64,000 nt of DNA from Saposhnikovia divaricata (GCA_036435485.1 CM071595.1:101362580-101426579), one strand, 5' to 3'; shown: positions 12,889 through 23,505, numbered from the stretch's first letter. The notes: a model not told the origin generated them from the letters alone. A program made the numbers and translations.

Positions 12889-12896
12889 TATAAATA
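12889..12896 (+). promoter_or_regulatory. TATA box of the antisense gene
   Basis: TATAAATA on the plus strand, about 160 bp inside the element from the LTR and followed by a pyrimidine-rich CTTCCTTCTCTC stretch typical of a plant start region. It lies in the opposite orientation to gag-pol and upstream of a spliced leader, so the antisense gene appears to have a promoter of its own. Transcription start is inferred near 12915-12930. Confidence 0.65.
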
Positions 12897-12914
12897 CCTT
12901 CCTTCTCTCTTACT

Positions 12915-13617
12915 TTACTCTTTTTCTATTTTCTCTCCCAAAAAACGAACTCCGGCGACTCCAACATTTAAACATCAATCCGGCCGTCTCCGTCACGTTT
13001 TCTGTCGTTTTCATCACCAAATCGCATTCCAGAACTTACAAGGTACGTTTTCATGTCCTTATTTTTCATTTTGACCGTGTAAATTGTCCATTCCGACGTT
13101 GCAACTGTTCACATACCCTATGTTCTTCGTTTTCCGTTGTATGTATATATGTATATATATATGTTTTGATCTTGTTTTGCTGCTATAACCTCTTCAAAAT
13201 ATGTTTCTGATAAATAGATATGATTAATTAAACTTCAGGGCGCGTCCTTGACACAGGGCGCGCCTTGGATTCCTCTGATACCATTATATAGCTTTAGAAA
13301 CCTAATTCTTCATGACCCTTTCATATTGCTTAACACCATACACTAGGATACGCCTTAGATTTTTAGAATATTCATCGCATGTCTAATATCCATTTATTAA
13401 ACTCCTGGGCGCGCCCTAAGTCCCTTTTTATTAATTTTTGCAGCTGGAGGACAAGGGCGCGTCCTCTCCCTTCCATCCTTTTAAGGAATTCAACAAACGT
13501 CTTGGAATCTATTCTCCCTTGCCATCACCGCTTCCACCTAATCGCTACAGACTTCCTTTCTCATTCATCTCTCCAGAAGATAGGACGCGCCTTATTCAAG
13601 AATTTGAAGACGGCACC
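12915..13617 (+). other. 5' UTR of the antisense gene, with a leader intron
   Basis: A leader exon without any ATG ends at ACAAG/GTACGT (last exon base 13042). An intron of 401 bp (13043-13443) ends at TTTTTGCAG, and the leader continues ATG-free to 13617. The first ATG in the predicted mRNA is then the one that opens the long frame. Introns in leaders are common in plants and often raise expression. Boundaries are predicted from splice motifs only. Confidence 0.55.
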
Positions 13618-15978
13618 ATGAGTTTTTCTAGTGAAAACTCCTCCGACGCTACCACATCTGATCAACCTTCTAATGAATTTGATGCTCAACCGTCCAAAGA
13701 ATCTCAAACACCCCCTGAGGCGAACCATTCTTACAACTCTATAGAGGATAGTGATTTTGCTCCAATCTCGGAAACATCGGGGGACACTCATTCTTCAGAC
13801 ACATACTCAGCTGAGGGCGCGCCCTCAGCCTCTTCCATTTCTCCTCCAATAAATTCTGAACCAACATCTCCACCACCTTCCCCAACTCCCTTTGAACATT
13901 GGGAAGTTCGTGACGAAGAAATTGACCTCGAATGGGGTAGGTATGGAGATATAACTGAAAAAGAGAAGAATTCACTCCGAAAGAAACAAGGCAAACTGGC
14001 TTGTGTAAACATGTCTTCTACTGCAACAAATGACGAGGTAGAATGGGCCATGAAATACTACGGTCAAGAAGGACTTTGGGCCATTCCTCATTCTCATCAC
14101 CGTCCCCACATTTTCAACTATGGTGGAAACTTTAGAATTCCAAGAATGGTTTTGACCCCTCGACTCATAGCCCTTGGTGTGGGCGCGCCCTTACACCCAT
14201 ACCTTAGAGAAATCCTTGAATGGTACAATCTGGCCCCAATCCAACTTTCTCCAAACAGCTACAAACTTGTTCTAGGTTTGCTAATTCTCTACCGTGACTT
14301 GGGGTTCGAAGCACCCTCGATGCCAGAAATTAGCTACTTCTTCAGCATCCGCCAATCAAACATTGGCTATTACTATCTAGTAATTAACAAGCTTCACAAC
14401 AACAAAGGCTTTTCTGACGGAAGGATTAGCCATATTAAACGGTGGAAAGAACCCTACTTCTTTGTCTGGGATGTTCCTAGAGTCCGCCTTCAATTCAACA
14501 CAAACCCATGTAAGTGAGGGCGCGCCCTACACTCCTCTTTTCTTCCATCTTTATTAACTTTTTATTAATCTTTTAAAAACTAAAACAGATAGAAGAATCC
14601 AAAAAACTCTTCAAGGCGCGGCCTCAACTCGAGCTACTGCCGTCCTTAAAATTGCAGCTGAAAGATTCAATCTTCAAACCTTAATCACTGAAGAAAACTT
14701 AAAAAGGGTTGGAATCCTTTCTGATAGGGTTGGTTCAATTTGTAGATTTAGAAAATTTAGAAATGGTATCGCCGTCCCTCTATCTACTACTAGTGACAAT
14801 GAAAATCTTGACTCTGATCAGGATGAAGGTATGAAATCTTAAATTAGGGCGCGCCCTAACCTTCTGATTTTGCAGCCTATCCTTATTATATATCTTGTAA
14901 CCTGTTATATGAGTAACTTATTCCTTGACTTAACATTTTTATTATTTTTTCTCATGCAGATATGGCCCCCCAAATTCCTCGCGGCTTTGGATCCAAAAAG
15001 AAAAATGACAAGGAAAAACCAACTGACAAAGTGGGTTCTTCTGACACTAGGGCGCGCCCTAGTCAAATTCAGCATGAACCCAACCCAACAATTCCTACTT
15101 CCAGATCCTTGAAGAGGAGTACTGAAGGCCAAGACCCCCCTGTTGACAAGGGCAAGAAGCCAAGAACTGAGGGCGCGCCTTCGTACGCTGAGACCCTCAT
15201 TGGTCCAGCTGCTGCATCTCTTGTTGATGACAAAGAGGTTGATCATTGGCAAAACATGAATGCTGATGATGAAACAAACTCTATGATCAAAGCCTCTGCT
15301 CAACTTCTAATTCAATCCCTAGGGCGCGCCCAAAGGATTCACAAAGAGAAGCTTTACATCAACAAACTCGAAGGGGAAAACAGAAAATATGCAAAGTTGA
15401 TTGTGGAGTCTGACAACAAATGGAAGAGCAAGTGCGATTCTAAAGATGCTACTATCCAGGACCTCAAGAATGACTTGCAAGATGCTGCCAATCATCGCCA
15501 ACTCCTGGCCGACAAGAATGACAGGTTGGAGAAAGAAAACGAAGATTTAAAGGTGCAGCGGGACACCCTTGAGATCGAGAAGGCAGATTGCTGGAAAGAT
15601 GAGAAGCAAGCCATGGAAGATAAAAATTTCCAAGCTGGGTTTGATTTCTACCTTCTTGGTTTTCTTGCAAATGACCCAGATTACAACTGGGAAGAAAGGT
15701 TTGGTCCAGAAAGTGCTGAGGACATCAAACAATTTAAAATACTGCACGCGGATGCCATCTTGGCAAAGAGGATCGAGCTGGGATTGGATAAAGATCCACA
15801 GGGCGCGCCCTCAACTGAAGAGGCTCCCCTGCAATCTGAACGAATTGAAGATCCAGAGATCCAAACCATCGATCCTTCCAAACAAAACTCTGTTCCTGAA
15901 ATGATCTCTCCTCTCACTGTTGTTCCCCCTGGTGATGCTAAGGACGCGCCTCCTTCTCCCCCCAAGGACGCGTCCTAA
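13618..15978 (+). CDS. antisense three-exon gene of the Tat element (PF04195-like protein)
   Basis: Coding exons are 13618-14509, 14589-14828 and 14960-15978. Both introns are GT-AG (CAT/GTAAGT...AACAG; AAG/GTATGA...TGCAG) and both are phase 1. The spliced length is 2151 nt, exactly 717 codons with the stop. The start is ATG in CACCATGA, the first ATG after the spliced leader. Exon 1 has an acidic Ser/Pro-rich segment, then at about residues 180-285 a domain resembling PF04195, the 'putative gypsy type transposon' family (PLHPYLREILEWYNLAP, WKEPYFFVW). Exon 3 ends in a long coiled coil. Extra ORFs, some antisense, are known from Tat elements such as maize Grande; their function is unknown. 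Six or more GGGCGCGCCC-type words lie in its exons in all three frames. Confidence 0.75.
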
Positions 15979-16776
15979 AATTTACCTTCAAGTTTATCCG
16001 AATTTATTCTAACTTTCAAGGCGCGGGTCCTTTGTAAAACCCTGCAAGTTGTAACTTAACTTTTGAACTTTATTTGCACCGTTAATGACCTTAATGTTAA
16101 TTGCCAAATTACTTTTGCCGTAAAACAGCTATAGGGCGCGCCCTAACACATAGGGGGCAACCTTCGTAAAATTTTCTTTATTACTTGTTAAAACACATCT
16201 TCAAAAATTTTCAGATAATTCTTCTGTGCAAACATCATATGATGTGAAAAGTTGTTAGCTAAAATACTTGTAAACTCTTCAGTATAAATACAGGGCGCGC
16301 CCTTTATTTGAGCGCGGCCTCTTGTGTTTTATCAGCCAATATTCTTCCAACTCTTGAAAACGTTAAAACACTTAGAATAAAAAATCTTCATTCATATTGA
16401 GGGCGCGCCCTAAGGCATTACCCTTTTTCCAATATTCCTTTTACTTGTCAAATATTGCTTGGATTTAGACAGAATTTCACAGGGCGCGCCCTAAGGCATA
16501 GAGCACGACCTCTTGTAAGAATCTTCAAAAAACTTGAAAAACTGTCTTGATAAACTTTATTAATCCTCAAATAAACTCAAATCTCAACAGAACAGGGGAA
16601 GGTATACATGAACTACCCCCCAAGCTAAGGAGAATAAACTTCAAAAAAGCGTAGAATAAAAACAGCAAGTCTCGAAGGCGTACGTGTACTACCCCCCTAG
16701 ACTAGGAGAAGATTTATTTATGCTAGTCTATAACTTAAATATAAGCCTTCATACAATAGGGGGTCAAAGCCGCACC
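15979..16776. other. non-coding 3' region of the Tat element
   Basis: This lies between the stop codons of the two convergent genes (antisense gene and gag-pol). It contains four perfect GGGCGCGCCC words (16134, 16293, 16401, 16482), several variants, and two extra polypurine-tract-like GGGGGGTAGT sequences (minus strand). No ORF is supported. Confidence 0.7.
16612..16697 (-). repeat. two extra polypurine-tract-like sequences
   Basis: ACTACCCCCC on the plus strand at 16612-16621 and 16688-16697, that is GGGGGGTAGT on the element strand. Each repeats the ten bases of the true polypurine tract next to the LTR. They lie just after the pol stop and could act as internal plus-strand priming sites. 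That role is inferred. Confidence 0.6.
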
Positions 16777-19700
16777 CTACTGATAATATTTCCTCAGATG
16801 CTCTGCATTCCATGCCCTTGGGATTGTGTTGCCATCCAAGTCTTCTAGATGATAAGTCCCTTCCCAGATGATAGACTTGATCTTGTAAGGTCCTTCCCAG
16901 TTAGGACCAAAGACTCCATGCGCTGCTACCCTTGTATTTGGCATAACTTTCCGCAGAACTAGATCACCCACCTTAAAAGGTTGAGCCTTCACCTTCTTGT
17001 TATAATACCGTGCAGCCCTCTGCTGATAAGTTGCCAATCTCAACTGCGAATTAGCCCTCATTTCTTCTAGGAGATCAAGATTTAATCTTTGATTAACCAT
17101 ATTTGATTTTTCATCATAAAAATCTCTTCGGAATGACCCTGCTCCAATCTCCACTGGCACCATTGCTTCACATCCATAAGACAATATGAAAGGAGATTCT
17201 CCAGTTGTGGTTCTTGGAGTCGTGTTATACGACCATAAGACCATGGGAAGTTCTTCAGGCCAATTCCCTTTGCTTTCTTCCAACTTCGTCTTCAAGGTGT
17301 GCTTGATTATTTTGTTGACAGCCTCTGTCTGCCCATTGCTTTGAGGGTGATACACAGCTGCAAATTCCTTCTTTATCCCCAAATCATCACACAATTTTCT
17401 CAATTCCTTGCTATCAAACTGCTTTCCATTATCCGACACAAGTTTATACGGAATTCCAAACCTGCACACAATATAGTTGAAAACAAAATCTCGAATCTTT
17501 CTTGCTGTAATTGTGGCCAGAGGCATTGCCTCCGCCCACTTGGTAAAGTAATCCACAGCAACAACAGCATATTTCACTCCTCCTTTGGCTTTAGGGAGCT
17601 CTCCGATAAGATCTATTCCCCACATAGCAAATGGCCACGGACTCATCAAAGAAGTCAAAGTGGTAGCAGGGCTGGTAGAGTAATTGGCGAACCTTTGACA
17701 CTTGTCACATGCCTTAACAAAGTCGTAAGCATCCTTCTTCAAGGTAGGCCAATAATATCCTTGCCTTAACACCTTCATTGCCAACGAACCACCCCCCGAG
17801 TGATTGCCGCATATACCTTCATGAATTTCCCTAAGAATGTAATTGCATTCATCTCCATCTATGCACTTGAGAAGTGGTTGATTGAAACCCCTCTTATATA
17901 ATATCCCATCATACTCCACGAATCTTGCTGCTTGATACTGAAGCCGCCTGGCCTCCAGCTTTTCACTTGGAAGTATACCTTCTCGGATATATTTTTGAAT
18001 GGGAGTCATCCAAGTAATATTGGGAATAGATTCCACTTCCATGACTTCAACTTCCGGAATGCTAGGTACCTCCTGTACTTGCAGAGGTACTGTCCCCAAT
18101 AGCATAGCGTCTTTCTGTGACCCCAACTTGGCTAACACATCTGCACTACAGTTCTCATCTCGTGGAATACACTCTACCCGTACTTCTCGGAACTTTTTGA
18201 TCAATCGTTGAGCGCACCTCATGTAAAGCTCTGTCCTTGGACCTCTACACTGAAATCCACCTTTTACTTGTCCAACCACTAGTTCTGAATCACTTAACAC
18301 AATGAGATTCACTACTTTCATCTCCAAAGCCATCTTTAGCCCATTAACCAAGGCTTCATACTCGGCATCATTATTGGTCGCCTGAAATTTGAAGTGAATA
18401 GCACTCATAAGTTGATTCCCTTCGGGGGTAAACAAGATTATTCCTGCTCCAGCCCCTCCATTGTTGACAGCTCCATCTACTTGTAACTTCCACCAAGGTT
18501 GAGGAACTTCTTCAAATGGGGTTGCCTTCTTAAGCAGCACTTCAGGCTCAATCAATACAATTGATTTTTCTTCATTTTCCGACTCGAATTCAAGAATGAA
18601 ATCAGCTAAAGCTTGACCCTTTATAGCTGTCCTTGGAGTATATTCCAAATCAAATTGTCCCAGCTCAACTGCCCATTTTAACATTCGACCAGAGGTTTCC
18701 GGCTTGTGGAGAATTCCTCTCAATGGATATGCCGTACGAACTTCAATTTTGTGAGCCTGAAAATAAGGACGAAGCTTCCTTGACGCCAAAACTAAGGCAT
18801 AAACCAACTTTTCCATGCTAGTATATCTGGTTTCCGCATCGAGCAAACGTTTACTCACATAGTAAACCGGAGACTGATGATCAACTTCTTCTCTTACTAA
18901 TACCGCATTGATAGAATGTTCTGAAACTGCCAAGTATAAAATTAACGTCTCTCCTTCCACGGGCTTAGCTAAGAGAGGGGGATTTCCCAAATGCTCCTTT
19001 ATTCTCTGAAAAGCTTCCTCACACTCAGATGTCCATGCAAAATCTTTGGCTGCCCCCTTTATCGCCTTGAAGAATTCTCTGCATTTATCCGACGATTTTG
19101 AAACGAAACGATTAAGGGCTGCTATCCTTCCCGTGAGACTCTGAACTTGCTTTACACTAGACGGAGATTTCATGTCAAGAAGAGCTTTTATTTTTGCTGG
19201 ATTTGCCTCGATTCCACGATGATTAACAATAAATCCTAGAAACTTCCCGGATTCTACCCCAAAGACGCATTTTTGAGGATTCAACTTCATCCTAAACTTC
19301 CTCAAAATCTCGAACATCTGTTCCAAATGCTTTACATGGTCCTCTGCTTTTAAGGATTTAACAAGCATATCATCCACATATACCTCCATGGTTTTCCCTA
19401 TCAAATCCTTAAACATCATGTTCACCAATCTTTGATAGGTTGCGCCAGCATTGATTAACCCGAAAGGCATTCCAATGTAACAATACAATCCTCGATCTGT
19501 AATAAAGGAAGTGTGCTCCTGATCCGGCTCATACATAGGAATCTGGTTGTAACCAGAGTAGGCATCCATGAAACTTAAAAGAGCATGTCCTGCCGTGGCA
19601 TCTACCAACTGATCAATCCTCGGGAGTGGAAAGCTATCCTTCGGGCATGCCTTGTTCAGATCAGTGAAATCCACACAAGTTCGCCATTTCCCATTTGGTT

Positions 19701-19806
19701 TTTTCACAAGAACCGGATTAGCCAACCAATCTGGATAATATGACTCCTTGATTAGCCCAACATCTAGAAGTCTATCCACCTCTTCTTTCAAGGCTACGGC
19801 TCTCTC
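16777..19806 (-). CDS. Tat pol: RT, RNase H, second RNase H, integrase
   Basis: Same frame as gag-protease, separated from it only by a TGA at 19807-19809; no independent ATG is needed or obvious. RT spans about residues 1-240 of this piece, with YVDD near 138. A first RNase H-like domain follows (about 265-350). A second, archaeal-type RNase H (LQVDGA ... NNDAEYEAL ... VLSDSELVV) lies at about 434-560 and marks the Tat lineage. Integrase has an HHCC zinc region (about 655-705) and core D, D, E residues in GIDLIGEL, VSDNGKQF and GQTEAVNK. No chromodomain is seen. Apart from the TGA, the frame is intact for about 1000 codons, so this copy is close to functional. Acts in virus-like particles and the nucleus by family knowledge. 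Confidence 0.93.
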   Translation of the reverse strand, partial: ERAVALKEEVDRLLDVGLIKESYYPDWLANPVLVKKPNGKWRTCVDFTDLNKACPKDSFPLPRIDQLVDATAGHALLSFMDAYSGYNQIPMYEPDQEHTSFITDRGLYCYIGMPFGLINAGATYQRLVNMMFKDLIGKTMEVYVDDMLVKSLKAEDHVKHLEQMFEILRKFRMKLNPQKCVFGVESGKFLGFIVNHRGIEANPAKIKALLDMKSPSSVKQVQSLTGRIAALNRFVSKSSDKCREFFKAIKGAAKDFAWTSECEEAFQRIKEHLGNPPLLAKPVEGETLILYLAVSEHSINAVLVREEVDHQSPVYYVSKRLLDAETRYTSMEKLVYALVLASRKLRPYFQAHKIEVRTAYPLRGILHKPETSGRMLKWAVELGQFDLEYTPRTAIKGQALADFILEFESENEEKSIVLIEPEVLLKKATPFEEVPQPWWKLQVDGAVNNGGAGAGIILFTPEGNQLMSAIHFKFQATNNDAEYEALVNGLKMALEMKVVNLIVLSDSELVVGQVKGGFQCRGPRTELYMRCAQRLIKKFREVRVECIPRDENCSADVLAKLGSQKDAMLLGTVPLQVQEVPSIPEVEVMEVESIPNITWMTPIQKYIREGILPSEKLEARRLQYQAARFVEYDGILYKRGFNQPLLKCIDGDECNYILREIHEGICGNHSGGGSLAMKVLRQGYYWPTLKKDAYDFVKACDKCQRFANYSTSPATTLTSLMSPWPFAMWGIDLIGELPKAKGGVKYAVVAVDYFTKWAEAMPLATITARKIRDFVFNYIVCRFGIPYKLVSDNGKQFDSKELRKLCDDLGIKKEFAAVYHPQSNGQTEAVNKIIKHTLKTKLEESKGNWPEELPMVLWSYNTTPRTTTGESPFILSYGCEAMVPVEIGAGSFRRDFYDEKSNMVNQRLNLDLLEEMRANSQLRLATYQQRAARYYNKKVKAQPFKVGDLVLRKVMPNTRVAAHGVFGPNWEGPYKIKSIIWEGTYHLEDLDGNTIPRAWNAEHLRKYYQ

Positions 19807-22800
19807 TCAACTTACTGGCCGGCGTTTCTGGCGAATTCCCTTCTTGGTGGGATCTATATTCAGACGGTGACACATAACCTTCGGATCAATCCCAACCATA
19901 TCAGCATGACTCCAAGCAAAAACATCCAGGTTGTTTAAAAGGAAATTAGTGAGCATGCCTCTTAACTTGGAGTTCAACTGCGATCCAATCTTCAGAACCT
20001 TAGTTGGATCCCTCTCATCCACCAAAATAGAAATTGTATCCTCTGCAGGACCAGTCTTTTCCACTGGTTGCGGTGTCCTTGGGTCAAGGTCGAAATCAAA
20101 ACTTCGAGGATCTTCAACCGGTGCTACGTCTTTGGAGGGCACGTCCTCTTTAAGAGGGAAGTCTTCCTCAACAAGGGTATGCACCAAACCTTCAAGCAAC
20201 ATTCGTCTCCCTTCAACCTGCTCACCCTGGAGATCAAACGAGATTACTTCCTCTGCATCTTCCTCTATTTCCTCCAAAATTCCTTCTTGAAGCTCATCAA
20301 GAACCGAAGTATCATCCTCGGGGCGCGCCCTGTATAGCGGTTCTTCCTCTTCAGGTTCCTGGACAAGATAATGGGCTTTCACCTCTTCTGGGACAACACT
20401 CATGACTCCGGAACCACTCTCACACAGGGCGCGCCCTCCATCCTGCTGCCTTCTAAACCCTTTAATCGCCTTATGGTAGCAATCTCTGGAGTCGTGCTGA
20501 GAGCCCCGTACAGTTCCCACACCATTTGGCGTAGGAAATTTCATCGCAAGATGATAGATGGAGGTCACAACTTTCATTTCCTTCAACAGGGGTCGTCCTA
20601 CTAGAGCATTATGTGAGGAATCCACATTCAAAATCATGAAATCCATCATTTGCGTCACAGAAAGGTTTCCTTCCCCAAGAGTTACCGGTAATTTAATAGC
20701 TCCCATAACTTTTACCGATTCTCCTGAAAAACCATAGATCCATCCGTTGTCTTGAATCACGTCTTTGTCTAAGAGTCCCAGCTTCTTATAAGTACTGTAG
20801 TAGAGTATGTTCACCGAGCTTCCATTGTCCACGAAAACCCGATGGACATTCTTCGAACCAATCTGAATTGCTACTACCAGAGCATCATTATGAGGATGAT
20901 GTACCCATCTAGCTTCTTCTTCAGTGAAAGTAATGTCAGCACATTCTCCCTTGAACAATTTAGGTGGCCTCAATTCCAAACTATTCACATTTGTGAGAGG
21001 TCGATACCTCGCTTCCCTGGAATACCTCTCCATAGCGTGATTGCTATCTCCCCCTAAATGGTGTCCTCCAAAGATGGTGTGAATACTTCCTTCTTTGACG
21101 AATTTCTTTTCTTCTAGCTTACCTTCTCCGTGGAGGGCGCGCCCTCCGTCTCTCCTGTCGGGATTCTCCCTATGCTTCTTCACCTCCCTAACAATCCATT
21201 CCGTCAGGTATCCTTCCTTAATCAAATCTTCAATCTCTTCCCTGAGTTGACGACATTCATGTGTGTTATGCCCTGCGGATTCATGGAATTCACAATACTT
21301 TTTCTTATCCTTGCTCTGCCAGGAAGTCAATGGTTCCGGCTTTCTGAAGAACCCTTTGTTCTTATTCACCTCAAAGATATGTTCAATAGAAGCTGCTAAA
21401 GGAGTATAGTTACCCGGCCTTTGATCGTAAGCGTATGTATCAGGTGGACCCCAACTCCTTCCAGTTTCAGTTAGATTTATCCGGTTCGCACCAGTTGCTA
21501 TACGACGGGTAGGACTGGGAGACCTATCCTTCCTTTTACCAATCTTTGCCTTGGAACCATTCTGACTGTCAGTTTTTCGGTTGTCTGCCAAGGATTGTTC
21601 CACAATTTTGAAAGACTCAGCTTGTGCAAACACATCAGCCAACGTAGGTGGATCACGTCCTTGAAGATGTTTCCAGAAATCTGTTCCCACCGACAATCCA
21701 GCAATTAAGAAACTCTTGAGTGTTTCATCTGTCGCTCCTCTCACCATAGTGGATTCCGAGTTGAATCTCTTGAAATAGGATTGCAAACTCTCTCCTTCTC
21801 TTTGTTTGATGTTGGCCAAGGTCGTGACCGGAGGAGCATATTTTACCGCAGCCTGGAACTTAGTCAAGAACAAGTTCCTCATCACCTGCCATGATGTAAT
21901 TACCCCTGGACCAAGCTTCTGAAACCATTGCTGGGCACTCTCCCTGAAAGTTGCTGCCAACAATCGACACCTAGCCAGTTCTGTAACTTGATAGACATCC
22001 ATCTCAATATCGAAACGTCCGAGGAACTCCACAGGGTCTGCATTTCCATGAAATCGCAAATCATTAGTCATTGATCTATACCCAGCAGGGAGCTGCGCCT
22101 CTCTAACCTCAGTTGAGAAGGGAGAAGATGTTGGCGCAGTTGCAGATATTCTTCCTCCATCTAGGTGAGCAAGGAGTTTCTTTAAGTCATCCACATTAAA
22201 TGTTCTCACTCCAGGAATATTCTGGATATTTGGTTGTTCCACAGTCTGAGTACCCCCCGGGGGTGGAGGCAGCGGTGGAGCCGCCGTCTGAATACCTCCT
22301 TGAACTTCAACTTGTGGTTGAATCACAACCTCTTGAGTTTGAATTTGATGACCCTCGGGATTTCCATGAGGTTGTGGATTCCCTTGAGAACCTCTCTGAT
22401 ACTGTTCTCCCGAGCGAGAGTGCGTCCTCGACCTGGACTCACTGGAAGTACTTGAAGGGATTTGATGGATGTGAGGGGATCTCCCACCTGAGGGCGCGCC
22501 CTGATTACGGGGGCGCCTATTTCCCTGATGCCAATCCATTCTTCTGTCTCCGTTATCACGGTTTCTTCTTTCGGTATTATCACGATGAGTTTGGTGGAAT
22601 CCAAGGGGCCGCGACCTGTTTTGAACAGGGGGCACGCGCTGTGGATTATCATTTCGAGCAAGAGTTCTCTCGTGTCCAAGGGGCCGCGACCTGTTGTCAG
22701 GGGGCACGCGCTGTGGATCATGACTCTGAGGAAGGGCTCGCTCATGTCCAAGGGGCCGCGACCTGTTATCAGGGGGCACGCGCTGTGAATCATGGGGCCT

Positions 22801-23454
22801 CGATTCCATATATTTGTCTTTCTTCTGAAGCTCGAGGAGCACCATCCTCAAATCATCGTCATCAAGCCTTATTCCAAGACGTTCTTTCAAGCTGGCAAAA
22901 TCTCTCCTTTCTTTAGCGATTTGCTCTTCGTCCCTTTGAATCTCATGAGGAGTGCGCCCTGAACGGTGAGGATGAGGGCGCGCCCTCTCTTGAGGATTCA
23001 CCAACCTGCGCTCAGAATTATTTTCACTAGGATATTCAATAATAGGATCAGAATAATCTAACCTTCGAGGAGTAACCAGCTGAAATCTCTTTTCATGACT
23101 TTCCTCCCCCCTTCGAGAATCTTCCACGGTCTGAGGGGATTTCCCCGATCGGTGATGATTTCGTGGGATACTCCGAGATTTTCTCCTTGATTCTTGCTCT
23201 TTCTCCACCGAACCCAATCTCGCCCCGAAACTATTTATGGCATCTTGCATAACATACAGCTGTTCCATTAATGCCGAATTACTGATGAGAACGGGCGGCT
23301 GTCCGCCGATGGCGGCCGGAGTTCCTTGATGTCGCGGAGGAGCAGCTATATTTTCCGGGACGTAAGCTTCATGTCGCGCTCGGTTATCTCCCAAGCTATC
23401 TTCAGAATCGTAACCATCTTCTCCTTGAGAACCTCTGCCCTGATTGTGAGACAT
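19807..23454 (-). CDS. Tat gag-protease
   Basis: The ATG at 23454 lies about 55 bp inside the 5' LTR boundary. The N-terminal ~440 residues are low complexity: Arg/Ser/Pro-rich with His- and Gln-rich parts and a 24-25-residue tandem repeat. The retrotransposon gag domain (PF03732 type) spans about 455-618. A zinc knuckle of the Tat form CEFH..AGH..HEC is near 725. An aspartic protease site VDNGSSVN is near 873 (DNGS instead of the usual DTGA/DSGS). The frame ends at TGA 19807-19809 in RRPVS*ERAVAL, a motif normally continuous with RT. The stop could be a recent nonsense mutation or a readthrough site; nothing here decides. Confidence 0.93.
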   Translation of the reverse strand: MSHNQGRGSQGEDGYDSEDSLGDNRARHEAYVPENIAAPPRHQGTPAAIGGQPPVLISNSALMEQLYVMQDAINSFGARLGSVEKEQESRRKSRSIPRNHHRSGKSPQTVEDSRRGEESHEKRFQLVTPRRLDYSDPIIEYPSENNSERRLVNPQERARPHPHRSGRTPHEIQRDEEQIAKERRDFASLKERLGIRLDDDDLRMVLLELQKKDKYMESRPHDSQRVPPDNRSRPLGHERALPQSHDPQRVPPDNRSRPLGHERTLARNDNPQRVPPVQNRSRPLGFHQTHRDNTERRNRDNGDRRMDWHQGNRRPRNQGAPSGGRSPHIHQIPSSTSSESRSRTHSRSGEQYQRGSQGNPQPHGNPEGHQIQTQEVVIQPQVEVQGGIQTAAPPLPPPPGGTQTVEQPNIQNIPGVRTFNVDDLKKLLAHLDGGRISATAPTSSPFSTEVREAQLPAGYRSMTNDLRFHGNADPVEFLGRFDIEMDVYQVTELARCRLLAATFRESAQQWFQKLGPGVITSWQVMRNLFLTKFQAAVKYAPPVTTLANIKQREGESLQSYFKRFNSESTMVRGATDETLKSFLIAGLSVGTDFWKHLQGRDPPTLADVFAQAESFKIVEQSLADNRKTDSQNGSKAKIGKRKDRSPSPTRRIATGANRINLTETGRSWGPPDTYAYDQRPGNYTPLAASIEHIFEVNKNKGFFRKPEPLTSWQSKDKKKYCEFHESAGHNTHECRQLREEIEDLIKEGYLTEWIVREVKKHRENPDRRDGGRALHGEGKLEEKKFVKEGSIHTIFGGHHLGGDSNHAMERYSREARYRPLTNVNSLELRPPKLFKGECADITFTEEEARWVHHPHNDALVVAIQIGSKNVHRVFVDNGSSVNILYYSTYKKLGLLDKDVIQDNGWIYGFSGESVKVMGAIKLPVTLGEGNLSVTQMMDFMILNVDSSHNALVGRPLLKEMKVVTSIYHLAMKFPTPNGVGTVRGSQHDSRDCYHKAIKGFRRQQDGGRALCESGSGVMSVVPEEVKAHYLVQEPEEEEPLYRARPEDDTSVLDELQEGILEEIEEDAEEVISFDLQGEQVEGRRMLLEGLVHTLVEEDFPLKEDVPSKDVAPVEDPRSFDFDLDPRTPQPVEKTGPAEDTISILVDERDPTKVLKIGSQLNSKLRGMLTNFLLNNLDVFAWSHADMVGIDPKVMCHRLNIDPTKKGIRQKRRPVS
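22601..22800 (-). repeat. in-frame tandem repeat in gag, 75- and 72-bp units
   Basis: The word CCAAGGGGCCGCGACCTGTT recurs near 22601, 22676 and 22748, giving three copies of RSRPLG with flanking QRVPP in Gag. Unit lengths are multiples of three, so the frame is kept. The repeat lies in the low-complexity N-terminal half outside the gag fold. Confidence 0.85.
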
Positions 23455-23487
23455 CTTTTCCTCCTAAGATGTAGATCTTGATTGGCT

Positions 23488-23505
23488 CCCCTCCTTCTAG
23501 CGCCA
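23488..23505 (-). promoter_or_regulatory. primer binding site of the Tat element
   Basis: The minus strand reads TGGCGCTAGAAGGAGGGG two or three bases after the LTR end. It begins with TGG, complementary to a tRNA CCA end. It is not the initiator-Met primer (TGGTATCAGAGC). I cannot name the tRNA from the sequence alone. The same start, TGGCGCTAGAA, is the primer site of the element at 31392-34588. Confidence 0.8.

Noticed and set aside
22200..22916. 238-codon plus-strand frame opposite Tat gag
   Set aside because: It is the shadow of the low-complexity, repeat-rich gag region. Its open length follows from gag codon bias and the tandem repeat.
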